Numbered from the stretch's first letter, positions 12,906 to 27,900 are shown. The stretch: DNA of 64,000 bases from Eumeta japonica (GCA_005406025.1 BGZK01000004.1:186001-250000); one strand, 5' to 3'. Made by a program: numbers and translations. The notes: generated by a model not told the origin, from the sequence alone.

Positions 12906-15900
12906 ACAGGTATAAATGGCAGCAATGACGTGAATACTGAATATATATTTACATAAATGACATTGCTCCTTTGAACAGCACAAATTCCTCCTCAGAAGTT
13001 AGTTTAATAGAAAACTCCCTTCCACTGGCCGACTGGCAGGCGAATAACGAATGCTAACGACTTCTAAAATAGTCCCAGTAAAGAGTTGCACGCTCATTAC
13101 AGTAAACACGTAACACTGTCTAGTCGTAAACTTTTAATACTAAGACACGACGACTTCCAAAGACGCGCACGACCGGCCGACGGCACTTCGGACGACCAAA
13201 GTTCGATGCCCGGAGTGATGTCTTTTTAAATTAACTCCCCCAGCTCAATAGCTTGTCAATTATGCTTCTTATCGATCATACCCTATACGTATCCGTCTGT
13301 AAGATCCGTCTCCGAGTTTCTAAATGTAATACAACCAATTACAAAAATTATAACTACTTAAAGTTATTAAAAAAAGTAATATACACATTTCGCATATTAT
13401 TATTTATTATAATTTTTCTAATTATTAGCATGGGTCCGCCTAGGTTTTACATAGTCGGATAGATGCAACTTCGCGCGATGTAGACTTTATGCCGTCTTAA
13501 TACCTTCTTTTCCTTGTTCATAAGTAATACGAAGTGTGTTTGATACAATGTTCCAGACCTATAGCTGCAATATATATTTATATGTATAATAAAAGAGAGC
13601 ACCTTGTTTAGGGTTAACGCGATTTGTGTTTGTTATTTGAAGCGTAGTTCTCTTAATCATACAAGCTTTAAGGCGGCCAGTGAACGAGGAGAAAACGCCA
13701 CGCGACGGCGTCAAGCAAGCGCGTCACCACTTGCGTGCTTTGTCTCATCATAATATATAGTTTTTATGGCATAGCTTTTTATATACAAAGCACGTGCTGT
13801 AGGTATCATTGTACCTCTTGATATGTAAAGTTACTAACATATTATAAACAAGTGTATAAGTACTATATCATATTTTTATGTAATAATACATAAAACGTTT
13901 GTTTTCGTCTCTTTATTTCTGCCTTTTATAATGTACGTTACAAAATTTAGTGAAAAAAATACGTATACTGAATCATGTTTCATCTTAAAACAAGATGTTG
14001 ATCATGTATCTAGATATAGTGATTAAAATGTACTTATCAGAATAGTAAGGCGAACGTTCACCTAAAAAAATCAACAATCACGCTTCATAGATTACAGAGT
14101 AGCTGGCCGCGTCGCCGCTGCGGACTCTAAGACGCGACAAAAACTGGCTTGCGACATCGCTGGACAAATAAAGGCTAAGATCTTGTCACATTTCGCCAGC
14201 ACGCTACACCGAACACACGCATTGTCGGATAACAGAACGAGTCGCACGCAAATTAGGGCTATGCGAAAATGAAAGTAATGCTATGCCCGTGAAATATAAA
14301 TTTTGATATCAATTGTTCAAAAAATATCACCTAAATGTTTGAATGTGACAAAAAGATTTAAATTGAAGTCAAATTTATAATGTCTTTCTTTCGTAAGTTC
14401 TAAAATAACACATGAAACAAGTCACGACATTTTAAGGATTTACAGTATTTTAGAATTTTACCCCTATTTTAAGTTATCTACAGCTAATGTTCCCTGAAAA
14501 GCTTGAAATTTATAAGATTTCTGTAAGATATCTGTAAGATGTCTTTTCATTCCAATCGACTTGATTGATAATCGAGGTTCTATCAAGTTTCAAATAAACC
14601 GAAGAATTTGTCTAAAAATGGTTTTATTTTCAATAATTTAGTAAGCACTCAATTAACTACTTTTAAAATCTAATGATCTCTAAAACCGTACAACTGACCT
14701 TATTCAGTGCAAATGTCATCAAAAGTAGCTACTTATATAGTTTGGAAGAAATTATTATTATTATTGAAGGAAATGAAAATGGAACAGTGTTAGACATTTA
14801 TTATTATTAGAGTTCCGTGCCTGTGAGAAATAATCCTATTTATTGGCACCAAGACAGATAATTTCATATAAATATGTAAGTCGTCGACTGCACCTGCTCG
14901 TAATAAAAGAAATGGAGCTTTCTTTTTTGAATATTAAAATGTGGAGAATCGTAGTAAAAAAAAATATTATTCTGTACTCTGTGTGGAATATAATTTGAAT
15001 GGGCTTTATTTATAATTGACAATGTAAAATATTAATTTAAATTTTGTATGGCTATCTTTTGATTAATTTCCAAAAATATGCATAGTATTCTCGTCGTCTA
15101 CAAAGTTTCTAAATCAAAGCACCTAACATAATTATTGATCATAAAATTTTTATTATATTTATTTATGCGTATTAATATTTAATTATAATTACTAGGCGGT
15201 GATAAACAATTTGTAAAATACTGACATGGCTTCAAAGTATCAACTTTCTAGGCCATGCGATTGTAAGTGTGGCCTGTTTTTTCTTGTCTACCTCGTGTGT
15301 TTAAATAGCCACTTAGCTGCCCCCGTCTGCGCCAAGATAATGATATGGCTGCGCATCCAGCACGCACACAGCACTACACACAGGCTATATAGGCGCACGA
15401 GTATAATTTCCCTAATAAAGTGGTCGGCTCCACTTCCACGTTCGCGTTTTCGAACGAGTAGCTGGTACACTCGGTCGGGGCGTGCAATACAGCGAATAGG
15501 CCTTTCATAGACACGATCCAAGTAAACGTATATGTTTTGGAATGGTCAACGCCAGTTTCAGAATATTACTTTCAGTGAGTGCGTTTGTCAAGGGGTAACG
15601 GATGAATGCAACTAGAACGAAGAATCTGGAAGTAGTTGTTCCGTGGCACCGATAGGAGGGCGCGCTCGGCTAGTGGCGGCGAACGTGCGAGTCGTCGCAG
15701 ACCCGCTCTCGGTCTAGCGCCTGTCCGAGAACCGCGCGAGGCGAGGTCGGTGAACAATGTAAGCTATCTCTAGACGGGATAAATACGTGACCGACTCAGC
15801 CTTCGCGTCTGTTTCGTGCGGTCACGTGAGAGAAACAAAAAAAAAAGCCGAACCGCGTCGTCTGTTAGAGCAAACTGTTATAGAGATTCAAGATATTTCT

Positions 15901-18900
15901 TTTTTCATCCGTAAAAAATGATCGGGTCGATTGACAAACCAAGAATTCTTATAAATGTGTAAAAGAATCGCTCTTCTATGATCGTCCGGAAGAACAGAGA
16001 ATTTCTCACATCCGTAAAAGAGGATCTTATCCTGAAGATCATAAAGATTATTAAAGTCTCTTGAGGCTTTAAAAATCACTGACCTCATGCGCCTCGGTCA
16101 GACTAAAATGTAACTACTGAACATACATACTAGCTAAAGGTGAAACGTCTAAGTGATAGTGTTTGCTGAATTGGAAATTGTATATTTACAATTTATACAT
16201 ACACTAGGTTTCATCTGCGGCTCCGCCCGCGCGGACATAGAGAGAATCCCTTCGTTTTTGTACCGAACGATTTTTCATCCACAATCCAGACCTTCATGCC
16301 GCTGTCAATTTTGTTACCAATCAAACCATCTCAGAAAAACGTACACTCTTACTTCGAAAACACTCTAGCGCTATAGTATTTTATTATGAAATTATTTAGT
16401 CCAGATCTTGATCCTGCTCGCGATTCCAGTTCCAAGTCTATGTTCGTAGCAATCTTCCCCTGGACGGTCACCGATAACCAATCGGTGTAAAATAATAAGT
16501 AATTCCTTCTATATTCACACGAGCGAAGTTGTGGATAAAAGCTAGTGTATAATAAAACGTGGACAAATAATGTACGTCTACATTAAAAATATAATACTAC
16601 AAATGGAAGCGGTGGTGCTCGAATTATAAGCGAACAAACGGACAGGCAAAGACATGTTTTGTAATATGTAAGGTTGCAAAAACTAAACTACTGGTAGGTA
16701 TGAAAAGAAATCTATTAGTATTATAAAAAGTGCCTTGGCTGGCTACTGGTGGACAACGCGCAGCCTAAACTACTGGGAAAAAACATCGCGTCAACTTGAG
16801 TGAGATAATATACAGAAAAAATGGACAAATGCGAATAGGATTTGGATTTTGAAGGTTCTGCATAAACTTAATAATGAATGTAGATTTTATCCGTGAAATC
16901 TCGACAATTTTTGTCTGTTTGAAACGTTTGTTGTTTTTCAATATTTTTTTATAAATATTCGAATTTTTGCATATCTTAAAAATTTCACAGCGGGTAATTA
17001 AAAAAATATTCCCTCTTATATCAGTCTACATCACGACACATACTTCAATTGTAAATATCAAATTATAATCGCAAAAATTAATAAATAAGTGTTATACGTA
17101 CAAATTAACGACTATACGTTGAATTTAATTGCTTGTATCAAAATATACAGAAAAAACGATTGCGTTTTTAATTACGTTGACTCAGAAACTTGATTTTTTT
17201 ACAGCTTCAAGGGACCATAAACGTAAATATTTGCTATTAATTTCAATTTGATACCTTCACTTGTTCCTGAGAAAAAGGGTCTTGACAGCGCACATACAGG
17301 CAAGCGGACAATTCGAGGTCCGGAACCCTAAAAACATTCGTGTCTAACTTCTTTTTGGATTTCAATTGCAAAGCTAAGCTACCATTGATACATCATATTT
17401 ACGAAATGTAGAAAATTACTATCGTATATCATAATTCGATACAGATATGGATTTTGTCCATTCGAGATTTTTATCGTAAATCTTCAATTTTTTATTGCGA
17501 GGTTCTTTCAATGATATACAGGTGGCGTCGTGGACTTTTAAGTAAGCCTATTCGATACAAACAATTCCTCCACACCTGTGAGCAGCGCGCACTGAAATAC
17601 TCTCAAGAGACTCATATTTTTTCTGATTTAATGGACAATCATTGTCACCGCTCAGTCAATACTGATGAAATACCCAGATTTATTACACGCGATTTTTCTC
17701 CACAAATCATTCCGTCTATCAATGAGAAACGTATCAAAATTTGTATGGAAACTAATCTCAGAAACTGTATTAGTTTCTGAGATTAGCTTCCATAGCCATA
17801 GACTAACATACACATGGACATTATACATACTAGCTGTCGATCCGGAGCTGTCTATCTGGCAATCGTATTCACCATTTCAATTCCGCATCTACCGTTAGCC
17901 GATTTCGTTCTAAAGTGCGATCCAAGTCCCGATCTGCATTTAAATCCCGATTCCCCACTATAGATCCTAATCGTTCATTACGTCGAATATATGGCTTGAA
18001 AACGCAAAAAATAGGCTGGTGAAATATAAAAGCGGGCGAACTTCCTCGGTCTCTTCTTGCGTAATCCATTTCAGTTTTAGAAGTTGCATTTTTTAAAGCG
18101 TCGAAAAATATAAATCTAAGTATCCAATTTAATATTAATAACTCTTTAGAAGTGGTTAATTTTTTTACGAACTATTATTGCCTAATTAACTCACTTAAAA
18201 GACGAATTTATTTTCAATCTTATCCTAATTCTTACTAACGTTGTATAGTAGTGTGCGACTCTCTGTGAAAAAATTCGACTCAGTGGTATCAACTGTGTGT
18301 TCATCGATCAGTTTGTTTTGCTTTTTACACTTGTATATACCTGAAGATGAGTGCTGATACCCGAGTATAAAAGTCAAGGACACAGATTTTTTCAAATTCC
18401 AAAAGTTGAGTCTTCTCTTCGAAATACTATATACTGTACTTTGACCCTACTCACGCGCAAACTGACCAATAAGTATTAACGTAAATCAATGTTAGCCATT
18501 CGCCCCGTGGCTCGGTCAGCACGTTAAGCTGTCGGTCTTAAATGAGGTGACAACGACCATTAGCAGCCCCTCCCCCCGCACCGAGCCAGAAAGTCCAAAC
18601 CCTCGGCCTGCGATAAAGAGATTAAGGAGAGGTATGTCTCAACTGTGGGGTGATAGTTTATGAATATTGCAATTTAATGTAATCCTCAAAATTTATGTTT
18701 GGAAACAATTAATATTTCAGTAATTATTCATAAACGCGTGAGCGTCTAATTTGATCTCTGTAAAACGTATTTTATAAAATACTAGCTTTCGTCGGCAGCT
18801 CCACCCGCGTGGACATAGAATGCATCCCTATATTTTTAATATCGATTGATGACGATGTGTTCGCCATGATCTTGGCCCCAGTCCTACTCTCGTCACAGTC

Positions 18901-21900
18901 TTGAAAAGTACAAGAATAAAAGAATTTAACATGATTTAAATTTATAAACAACATTCTAAAAATAATTTCCTATGTTCAATTACAATTCCCAGTTAAGAAA
19001 TCTTACATATAACACGACTTGTAGGCGGTATATTAAAATGATTTTTTTTTTAATTTTAAGTTAAAGTTCCAGCAACACACCCATGAAAAATGCATTCGAT
19101 TCCACGCCGTGATTAATGTAAAAAATAGCAGTGAAACTATTACCATGCCACGAGATTTTATCCAAAAGTCTTGGGAAGTTCGCAAAAAAATGAACAGTCA
19201 GACAAACATTCTAAAAACCATTAAAGTGCATTCTGTCAACGTTTCTAATACTCCATAGATTAGTTTTTCTCAAATAACATTAAAATGCTTATTTTTCTCT
19301 CTAATACCGTTCATTAATACGTTATCATTAATTAAAACTGCGAAACATAATTACCCACAAGTATAGCAAAATGAAAAACGCATTATAGTTACCTACAGAC
19401 CTTCAGACAAGATCTCTTCATTACCACACAAATGGCGGAACGAGCGCTTAAAGGTCATAACAAGAATTCGCTTAGACTGTACTAGGATTTGTAAAAAGTC
19501 GCACGCAAACAAAAGTTCCGAGTACAACCTTCCGAATTGCCAGAAACGACAATTCAGCGTCACTCTGTGGATGGCCAGTTATTGATCTCTCGTTTGCATG
19601 AACACGCGATGTTTTCGAACAAATACTTTTTTCAACTTCCCACGTTTAATATAACACAGATGTGAAACATCACCATTCTTCAGGAACATTGTAGTTTTGG
19701 ATGCGCCGTTACAAAAACATACCAGCTCCCGTTAATAGAATGAGATGACGTATAAAAGTCAGCTAGTATGTGGGTAATAAAGCCACGTGTCAGGGTTGCC
19801 TATAAAATGTTGCTGCGGCTTCTAATGAAGACAGTGAAAAGGCCAAGCGACACAAAGAAATGTCCATATAAATTTCTAATTGTTACCACATGAGTGGTAA
19901 CTAAATACAATTTTCAGCAGCTAATGAAAAAGTGCTTAGGGCCTTAATAAACCTGACGAGCAATGTTAATTTAAAATATTTACTATGTAACTGAGCAATT
20001 GGCTCAGTTTAATATTTCATTTTACTGAAAATTAAATACATACATAATTATATATTTAACCTATATCGTTTAAAAGGTAATATGCATACACCCACACAAG
20101 TAAATTGTCTTTTTATAACTTATTTTTGTTTTCCATAATCATTAGGTTTTTCTTCAAAGAGGTACCTGTAACATGATACTGCTATGTAAATAAATTAGGC
20201 TGTTATAGAAAAGCCTTTCATTACTAGTGTAGGTTGGAAAAACTATAGGTGTTGCTATTGGTAAAAAGCAATTTAAACACGGGGCTCCTTTATCAGTTTA
20301 CCACTTTCGTATTTACTTAATTAGTTATATATTGCATTGCGTTCATTCAAAAAGCATTTAAATGAAAAAATAATATAAAAAATGTGGTTATATTGAGGTA
20401 CCGTTTGAAGCCACTCCTCAGACACGTCAGCTGCTGCAGAGACTACCTACGAGCCGTTGCATTTTTTGATGTCTTATAAAGCCTAAGTTACACGCAAACA
20501 ATCAGCTCCTCCTATTGTATTTTCTCCAGTGAGTCAGAGCTCCTCTGGCCACTCCCGCTCCATAAACTTACGCCCTGTCCACCAGAAATCCTATAATCCT
20601 ATTCATACCCTAGAGGCCGGCACCTCGCTGGTGATTCTTATGGGGTTGCGAAGGTTCATGGGCGGCGGTGACCCCCTATTCTCTGGTTATCTCTACTGGC
20701 TTGCTGGCTTTGCCCCTCAAAAACATTATAAAAATACTTATTTTGGAATTTTTGTAATAAATTTGATCCCAAGTAATAAAAATAGAAACATAAATATCAT
20801 AAGCAATTCTGGCATACTTCTTATCACAAACGTCACCATATCATAAGAGTCGTCTCATTCTATTTATGGACAAAGGTATACTTGGAGGCTAACCTCTTGA
20901 GTAATATTTCTGCCATCTGTATGTTTAAATGTTATTAAACAAATATATAATTATCACTCAGGCGTAAGGTGAAAGTTACGTAACGATATTTCGGGAATAT
21001 CAAACGTCCTTTCTAAAGTCAATATCAATATTGAAAATAATATTAGGTTATAGTGTTATATTTTCATGTCATCAAAATCTGACAATACTACAACTGTCAT
21101 TTTGGTGCAATCGTGATATATCGTAGAATAATATGAGCGTAACAAAGCGAAATAATATCATTGACTTGTCTGCCCAGCCTAGCGATTGGGATACATTTTC
21201 CAGTATGCAAAGATGGAACTAAGATATAACTTTTAAAATAATTTCACATATAAGCGGAATGTACAGCCGGCACATTTAATGATACATTCGCGCAAATAAG
21301 GACGGGCACAGATGAACTAGATCGCGTCGTCCATTAATTAGTTCAGAGCCAGTACACGTTTGAGGCCGAGGCGCGGCGGCGGGAGGCCTGTATCGAGGCG
21401 CTTGACCTTTGGCGCGGGCGGCGGCCGACGCGCCCTCTGCAGTTGATATCGGATTTCGCACACCTCCGACCGCCTTAATCACTGTCCCGTTTCAGAGGCC
21501 ACAGCCAACTATGCGTTAGGTTGAACTACAGATATAAAATTAAATATAAATCTATGTATCTGCTTGGTTTCACCTGAGAACTGATGCAATAATTTAGGGT
21601 ACGGAACCCTTTACATGCGAAGTCGACTCGCAGTCGACCTGTTTGCGATCGATCCATCTAGAAACTAGAAATAAAACTAAAAGAGTTCTCCTTTCAACTG
21701 CGGTGTGACTGTTAACAATAATTTAGGGATCTAACACAAACTATTAGTTTGCAATCAGGTATCCTTTTGTTTCAGTTTTTTCCACACCTGGCGATAACCA
21801 GGACATGGTAGGCGATGTCAAAACGATTTATTAGCATAAACAAGAATATATGTATTTATACTCGAAATTATTCATCGGATTAAAGGAATAATAAACCTAA

Positions 21901-24900
21901 AAATGTATAAATATGCCTGTACAATTTATAGGGTATTGATGCTTCTTGTTTAACATTAATGTTATCCTCCAAATTATAAATATATAAGAAAACAAATATC
22001 CTTTTTTCGATGTAGACCCATAAACTATAACTCTACATTCAAAGAGAATTGCTGTATTTTAGGGTGACGCAGTGATAAACTGACGTGGCGTAGCATACCG
22101 CAGTACTGCATGTTAAAATGCGGCAAGTCGTGCGTTTGCTTAATTTTAAAAGCCACATGCGACAAAACAGTTTCTTTAGTTCAAAATAAAAACTGGGACC
22201 GATTTAAAAAAAAAACCACTAACATTTTGAAGTGTTCGTATAGATTAATCTACGTAGAAAATAAGTTATTTGGATCGGTGCCTTTTGCACGTATAATGTA
22301 AACCTCTGTTTAAAATAGCCATCTTTGTTATTTTTTCTCTGTCATGAAAGTTAATGAATCGTGCAACTGCAATTAACGAACCAAAGTCGACAACATGAAG
22401 AATCAGGTCACCCAAGATAATTTTCACGTGTATTGTTTCTGGGAAAAATCGAGATCCCTACCAACAAAATTTCCAATTTGGCCCAGGGCGAGTCGGAAGT
22501 TGGCTAACGAGAGTCGGCGCCGGCGAAGTGACGACAAGGCACTCAACTTGCTTTGCAAGGCACGGGTCGAATGGTTCAATTTGTCTCAACACCTATTATA
22601 CAATTCAGCCGTGGAAAGGACTTAAACTTGGTATATACCTTCTGATTACAAACAACGGCTTTATCCTGCCATTTTTCTCCATTACATTTTGAAATCTGTA
22701 ACCGCTTTTGTAGGGTTGGCTTTTGCTATGACGTGTGTTCTAAACTAATTCCATAGTTGCAGTCTAGAAACAGCGTACATTCTAGAAACAGCGTACAATA
22801 TGAAAATTTGAAAACTTTTCAAATTTACTTCTTACAAATAGACATTTCTATAAGGTGCAAGTTCACTTTGACATTCAAATACACAAATAGAAGAATTTGA
22901 AAGTTAAAAACTCGAAACAATATAAACGTATACAAATTTGTATATTTATCTAGTTATTATATCGTCTGAGTTCAAAATACCTTTTTTTTTTGCTACAGGA
23001 TGTTCTTAAGGAAAACTGAGTTACTGAAATAACATTTATTAGATAAAAACATTACAGACATATAACGTAAACAAAAATGTTTACGAGATTGGCTAATCTT
23101 CTGCGATAAGTTTATTTTTATGGCCAGCAGCTGGTGGTTCATAATTCCGAATATACTGTCCTTGGTTAATGAACTGAGTAACATTAAAGTTGAATCACCA
23201 TTTTTTTTACGATAGATATGGAAAGTAAACTCTGTTTGTCAATATTCAATGTCAATATTTGCCTAACATCGCCGCTTTCAATTTTACATCTATAACCACT
23301 TGTTAAAAATTTGGTTTTATTTCATTTGATCTCTTCTACCGTAATAATGGGGAACACGAAGTTTCGCAAACCACTTACATTTGATAGGTTTTTTAATTAA
23401 AATAAATAACAATTGTATGTGTATATATATATTTCATATTGTCGCACATAAAGCATATGGCGGTCGATGCAATAATAATAATAATAGATAGTAATAAACC
23501 GCTTTATTGTTCGGCTCACGACCGTACAGCGGCAGCCGCGAAATAAAATATGTATATAAAATGGTCCAGTCACGTCCACGCTTCGATTTCGAGCACGTAC
23601 ATTTTATTAACACTCAACCCAGATTTTTATGACACAGGCAAATGCTTACCGATGATTTAGGGATCGGCGCTAGGAGTGAATATATTAAAGTACGTTTGTT
23701 TGTTCGCCCGTTCGCCTATGGACACTATTATATCTATATATCAATAGACAATCTATAGACAAAGAAGACCACGCGGGTCGCGAGAAGACGCGAGTGGAAG
23801 TACAGAGAAAGCCTTCGCTGATATATTTCATATTTTTTCCTTATGAATTTTAAAAGTCAACGAACATAACAAGCATATATGACAATATTTTTTTTTTAAA
23901 TATGATTTAACATTAGGCCAGTTATATTGTACATTAAAAACGCAAAACGTGATGTAAAGCTAAATTTTTAGTATTTTATTTGGACTCACTAGAGAAGCGT
24001 GAAACTATATTTTGCAAGCAAAAAAAAGTTGTGCTAGCTGCGTTATACGTGAAAAACTGCAAAATTTTCGGACTTTTTTTACTTTTTGTACTTTATCTCA
24101 CAAACTATGCGTTATTTAAATATTTCATAATATCATTTTTAAAGTGTCTTAAATTTACAATTTGAGCTTACCCACAATATCGTATATCCAATAACTTATG
24201 AGATACGACACTTTAAAAATTGGCATTTAAAAAATCTTGATACTAACTACTAAATGGACTGGCATCTAGTGTAAAAAATGTGTACTTTCAGAAAAGTAAC
24301 AAAAGTGGCTTAGACTGTATCTTTTCCTCTACATCTTTTATTCACGAAATTTATCTTTCATCCCAAGACTAATATTATTCTACACGCCTCGGGTTGCGAC
24401 ACTACTGCTCTTTCCTGTCATGGAAAGATGAAGATGTAGGACGTCCTCCAAAAACACCCCCAAATGATAAATATGGCTACCATATTCCTGCAACTAAAGC
24501 CACTCGTGAAGAAATAGCTTCTGCTGGAAATAGACTCCTTGTGACTCTTTACGGTGGAGGAGTTACAAGCACTTTTCCCACTCTCCGTTATGAAACGTTC
24601 GTACGACCAAAGCTGCTAACGCCAAAACCGACCTAGTTCGTCTTTCACCAACTGAAGAGGCTGCACCTCAACATGCATATCTAACATATCACCGAGTCCA
24701 GAAATGGTTGGGAGTATTATCTAATCAATCCAACTAATTGGGGATGACCAGTAACCAGCAGGAGCTTTTTCCTGTGACTTGCGTAAAAAACCCATTTCCA
24801 CAAACTCTCCTTCAATTTATTTCATGCAAGTGCCGCAAAGGGTGTACAGGACGAGGTTGCACATACTAGAAAGCAGGGCTAAAGTGCTCTGCTATTGCAA

Positions 24901-27900
24901 AGTAACTAGAAAATCTACTGACGCCGTTTTGTGTTTTGATGATAGGTGAATATGTGTACTAGAAATTAATTTCTTATAATATTTCTCATAGGATGAGTGG
25001 CTGTGCCGATACTCAGCAAAAATGAAAGCAAAATTAGAAAATTGAATGTGTTTTTATGGCTAATTTTTGATGTGTTATATCTTGTAAATTTCAGACGTAC
25101 AGAACTGTGGATTGGCTCAAATTGTTGCAAATTAATTACATTTAAAAAAATATTGTGAAATATTAAAAATAAAACGCAGCTTGTGAGATAAAGTACAAAA
25201 AGTAAAAAAAAGTCCAAAGATTTTGCATCTTTTCACGTATAACGCAGCTAGCTTAACGTTTTTGACGTGATAACGATCTTATATCGATCGATGAACGCCG
25301 GCTGCACGCACGAAAAAGCATGACTCATTGTCGCGTTCCCCTGAGCCGAGCGTGCGAGCGAGAGCGCGGAACAATAGAGAGGCACGATCGGCCTAAGCCG
25401 GCACCACCGATAGTATTATCGGTGGTGCCGGCTAAGCGCTCGGCTTGTGACGCATCTTACACTCCCACTCCATCGGTTGATGGAGTGGGAGAGAGATAGA
25501 GAATAGTGATAATTATTTTATATCTCATGATGATGCAATTATCATTACTAGATGATACAAAATAATGATGATTCAGTGATAATAATCCAATTGAATTCAT
25601 GAAAATATGCAATTTTTTATCACTGTTTTCTTATAATGTTATCACGTAAAATTATCGTCCGTAAACCGACTTTTCACACAACCAATTTTTTGTTAAGCGC
25701 TTATTTTCTTACTTCAGTGTGTATCATACAGATTTTGTAAATTATAGTTTCACGCTACTCTAAGGGGTCAATACAACATATCAAAAATTTTGCTTTACAT
25801 CACGTTTGGTGTTTTTAAGGTTTTTTTAAAGATTTGACTGGGCTATATACCGCACTTTACAAATAAAACCTCATTATTATTACCTACACATATTCTAATG
25901 TCGTAGAACACATTGTCCTGTCTGTACATTGAAAATATTTGTCAATACTTGATTGCAAAAGATATAAAAATGCCATTTTTAATAATTTGGTTTGTCTGTT
26001 TGTCCATTTGGAACGCTAATCTACTAGTATTCTATATATATTATAGAATACTAATATATATATAGAAACTAGTATTCTATATATATACATATATTAGGTA
26101 GGGAAAAAAGGTTTTTCGTATTCTATAATTAAAATTTTGTAGTAAAATCTCTTTGGTAATGCTTTTTGTATCTGGCTAATTTTGATAATTTGAAAAATGA
26201 AAATCTAAATACGGTGTACCGCCATTTTTCTATTGTTTTTCTGTACATCAAAATGAGTGAATTTAACGTGGAAGTTCGATACATTTTGAAGTTTTATTAC
26301 AAAAAAGGGAAAACTGCGACACAAGCCGCGCAAAAAAATTTGCGAGTTAATGGACCTAATGCAGTGTCGGTTAGAGTAGTACAAAACTGGTTCAATGTTT
26401 TCAGTCCGGTGATTGTGATGTCAAAGTTGAATCTCGATCTGGTCGACCTGCTACGGGTAAAGTCGATGTCATTTTGAAAAAAATAGAGCAAGGTCGGTAG
26501 AGGGTGTTACAACATAGCTGAAGAGCTGGAAAATTACCATAAAACAGTTTTGAATCATTTAAAAAAAGCTGGATGAACAAAAGAGCTCGATACTTGGTTC
26601 CCACACGAGTTCGCTGAAAGAGATCTAATGAATTGTGTACTCATTTATTATTCTGTATTGAAACGTAATGAAACTAAACTCTTTTCGAAAAGATTAATCA
26701 CTAATTATGAAAAATGGATCACCTGCGAAAAGTACGTGAGAAAAAAAATCGTGCTCAAAAGGCAAGCAAGCTCCACAGACCATAGCGAAATTCGGATTAA
26801 CTCGCAATAAGTCGGTGCCCTATGTATGGTGATATTGGAAGGGCATTACTCATTATGAGCTTTTACCGCCTAGAAAAACCATCAATTCGAATTTCTACTG
26901 CCAACAGCTGATGAGACTCAAGCAAAACGTAGAGAAAAAACGGCCGGAATTGATCAACAGAAAGGGTGTGGGTTTTCATCATGATAACGCCAGACCACAC
27001 ACACATTTAGCCACTCGGTAAAGATTGATAGAGTTTGTTTGGAAGTGTTAATGCATCTACCATATAGCCCTGACCTTACACCCTCAGATTTTTACCTGTT
27101 TCTTTGTCTTCAGGATTCTTTAGGTAGTATTAGGTTAACATCAAAAGAGGACTGTCAAAACAACTTGTCGCAGTTTTTTTGATCAGAAGTCCCAAAATTT
27201 CTACAGCAATCGGATTACGTCACTACCTCCAAAATGGCAACAAGGTGTTGAAATAAAATTATTTATATACATTATAATTAAATTTAAATAACATATGATG
27301 AAAAATATCTTAAATTTGTATATAAAATACGAAAAAACCTTTTTCCCGTCCTTATATATCCTTTATATTTATTGTATAGTATTGCAATAGTTTTTCTCTG
27401 GTTTTCGTAAAAATATATTGCAAAAGTACATCTACAGCTATCGTATTTCATCTGAAAAAGAGCACCAGAATTTATTTATTAATTGAACAAATAATCATTT
27501 TATTTTAAATTCATTAACACTGCTAGTGGTCGCTTCTCGTCCTAGATATATATTATGCAATAATAAAATAGACACGGATTTTTTAAACAATCGTAATCAG
27601 TTAAATTGAGAATACATCTAATGCATTGTGATATTTTTAAACTCCGCTCCTATGAACATAGATCCCATTTTCTTCCTATTTCTGCTGTTCTTTCTTTTTA
27701 AGATTGGATTGAGGTTAAAAATGTCACCTTTTGAAAGAAAATGCATTAATCGGCTTATGACCGGGGTGAGGTGAATATTTTTAATTTTAAGCTCCAAAAT
27801 TGTTTATAAAAGTAGAATAATTTAATATTAGCTGCCTCAGCAACAATGCCACAGAAACACAACTATTAGTTTATTAATATATAATAAGTAGTAGTTTATT

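Larger units (their letters stand above)
25253..25734. mobile_element. Secondary insert in the right TIR arm
   Basis: Absent from the matching left arm, so it inserted later. Short inverted ends ACGTGATAAC (25264) and GTTATCACGT (25637) are visible. It contains a GC-rich part with two perfect hairpins, an AT-rich GATAATAAT part, and the TTAAGCGCTTATTTTCTTAC tail that recurs at 8363. Confidence 0.55.
23914..25855. mobile_element. TIR-bounded element with long inverted arms
   Basis: 23914-24020 matches the reverse complement of about 25736-25855 (shared CGTGATGTAAAGC and GCGTGAAACTATA), and 24031-24166 matches that of 25108-25252 (shared CTAGCTGCGTTATACGTGAAA and CTTTTTGTACTTTATCTCACAA, given in parts). 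Together these form terminal inverted repeats of about 240 bp. The right arm is interrupted by a 480-bp insert (25253-25734). Between the arms lies a broken C-terminal fragment of a multicopy CXC-type protein. Exact termini and target duplication are not resolved. Confidence 0.7.

Noticed and set aside
12668..12925. Tyr/Ile-rich frames over TA tracts (also at 32460-32702)
   Set aside because: Translations of (TA)n microsatellites.
15226..15510. 94-codon frame starting with a Cys/Leu-rich stretch
   Set aside because: Partly looks like a signal segment, but the remainder is Arg/Ser/Thr-rich read-through of a GC-rich island, and no splice context or homology was seen.
24966..25217. 83-codon minus-strand frame
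   Set aside because: Lies in the inverted arm of the TIR element and mirrors the + strand frame at 23980-24165; AT-rich Leu/Phe reading of the repeat.
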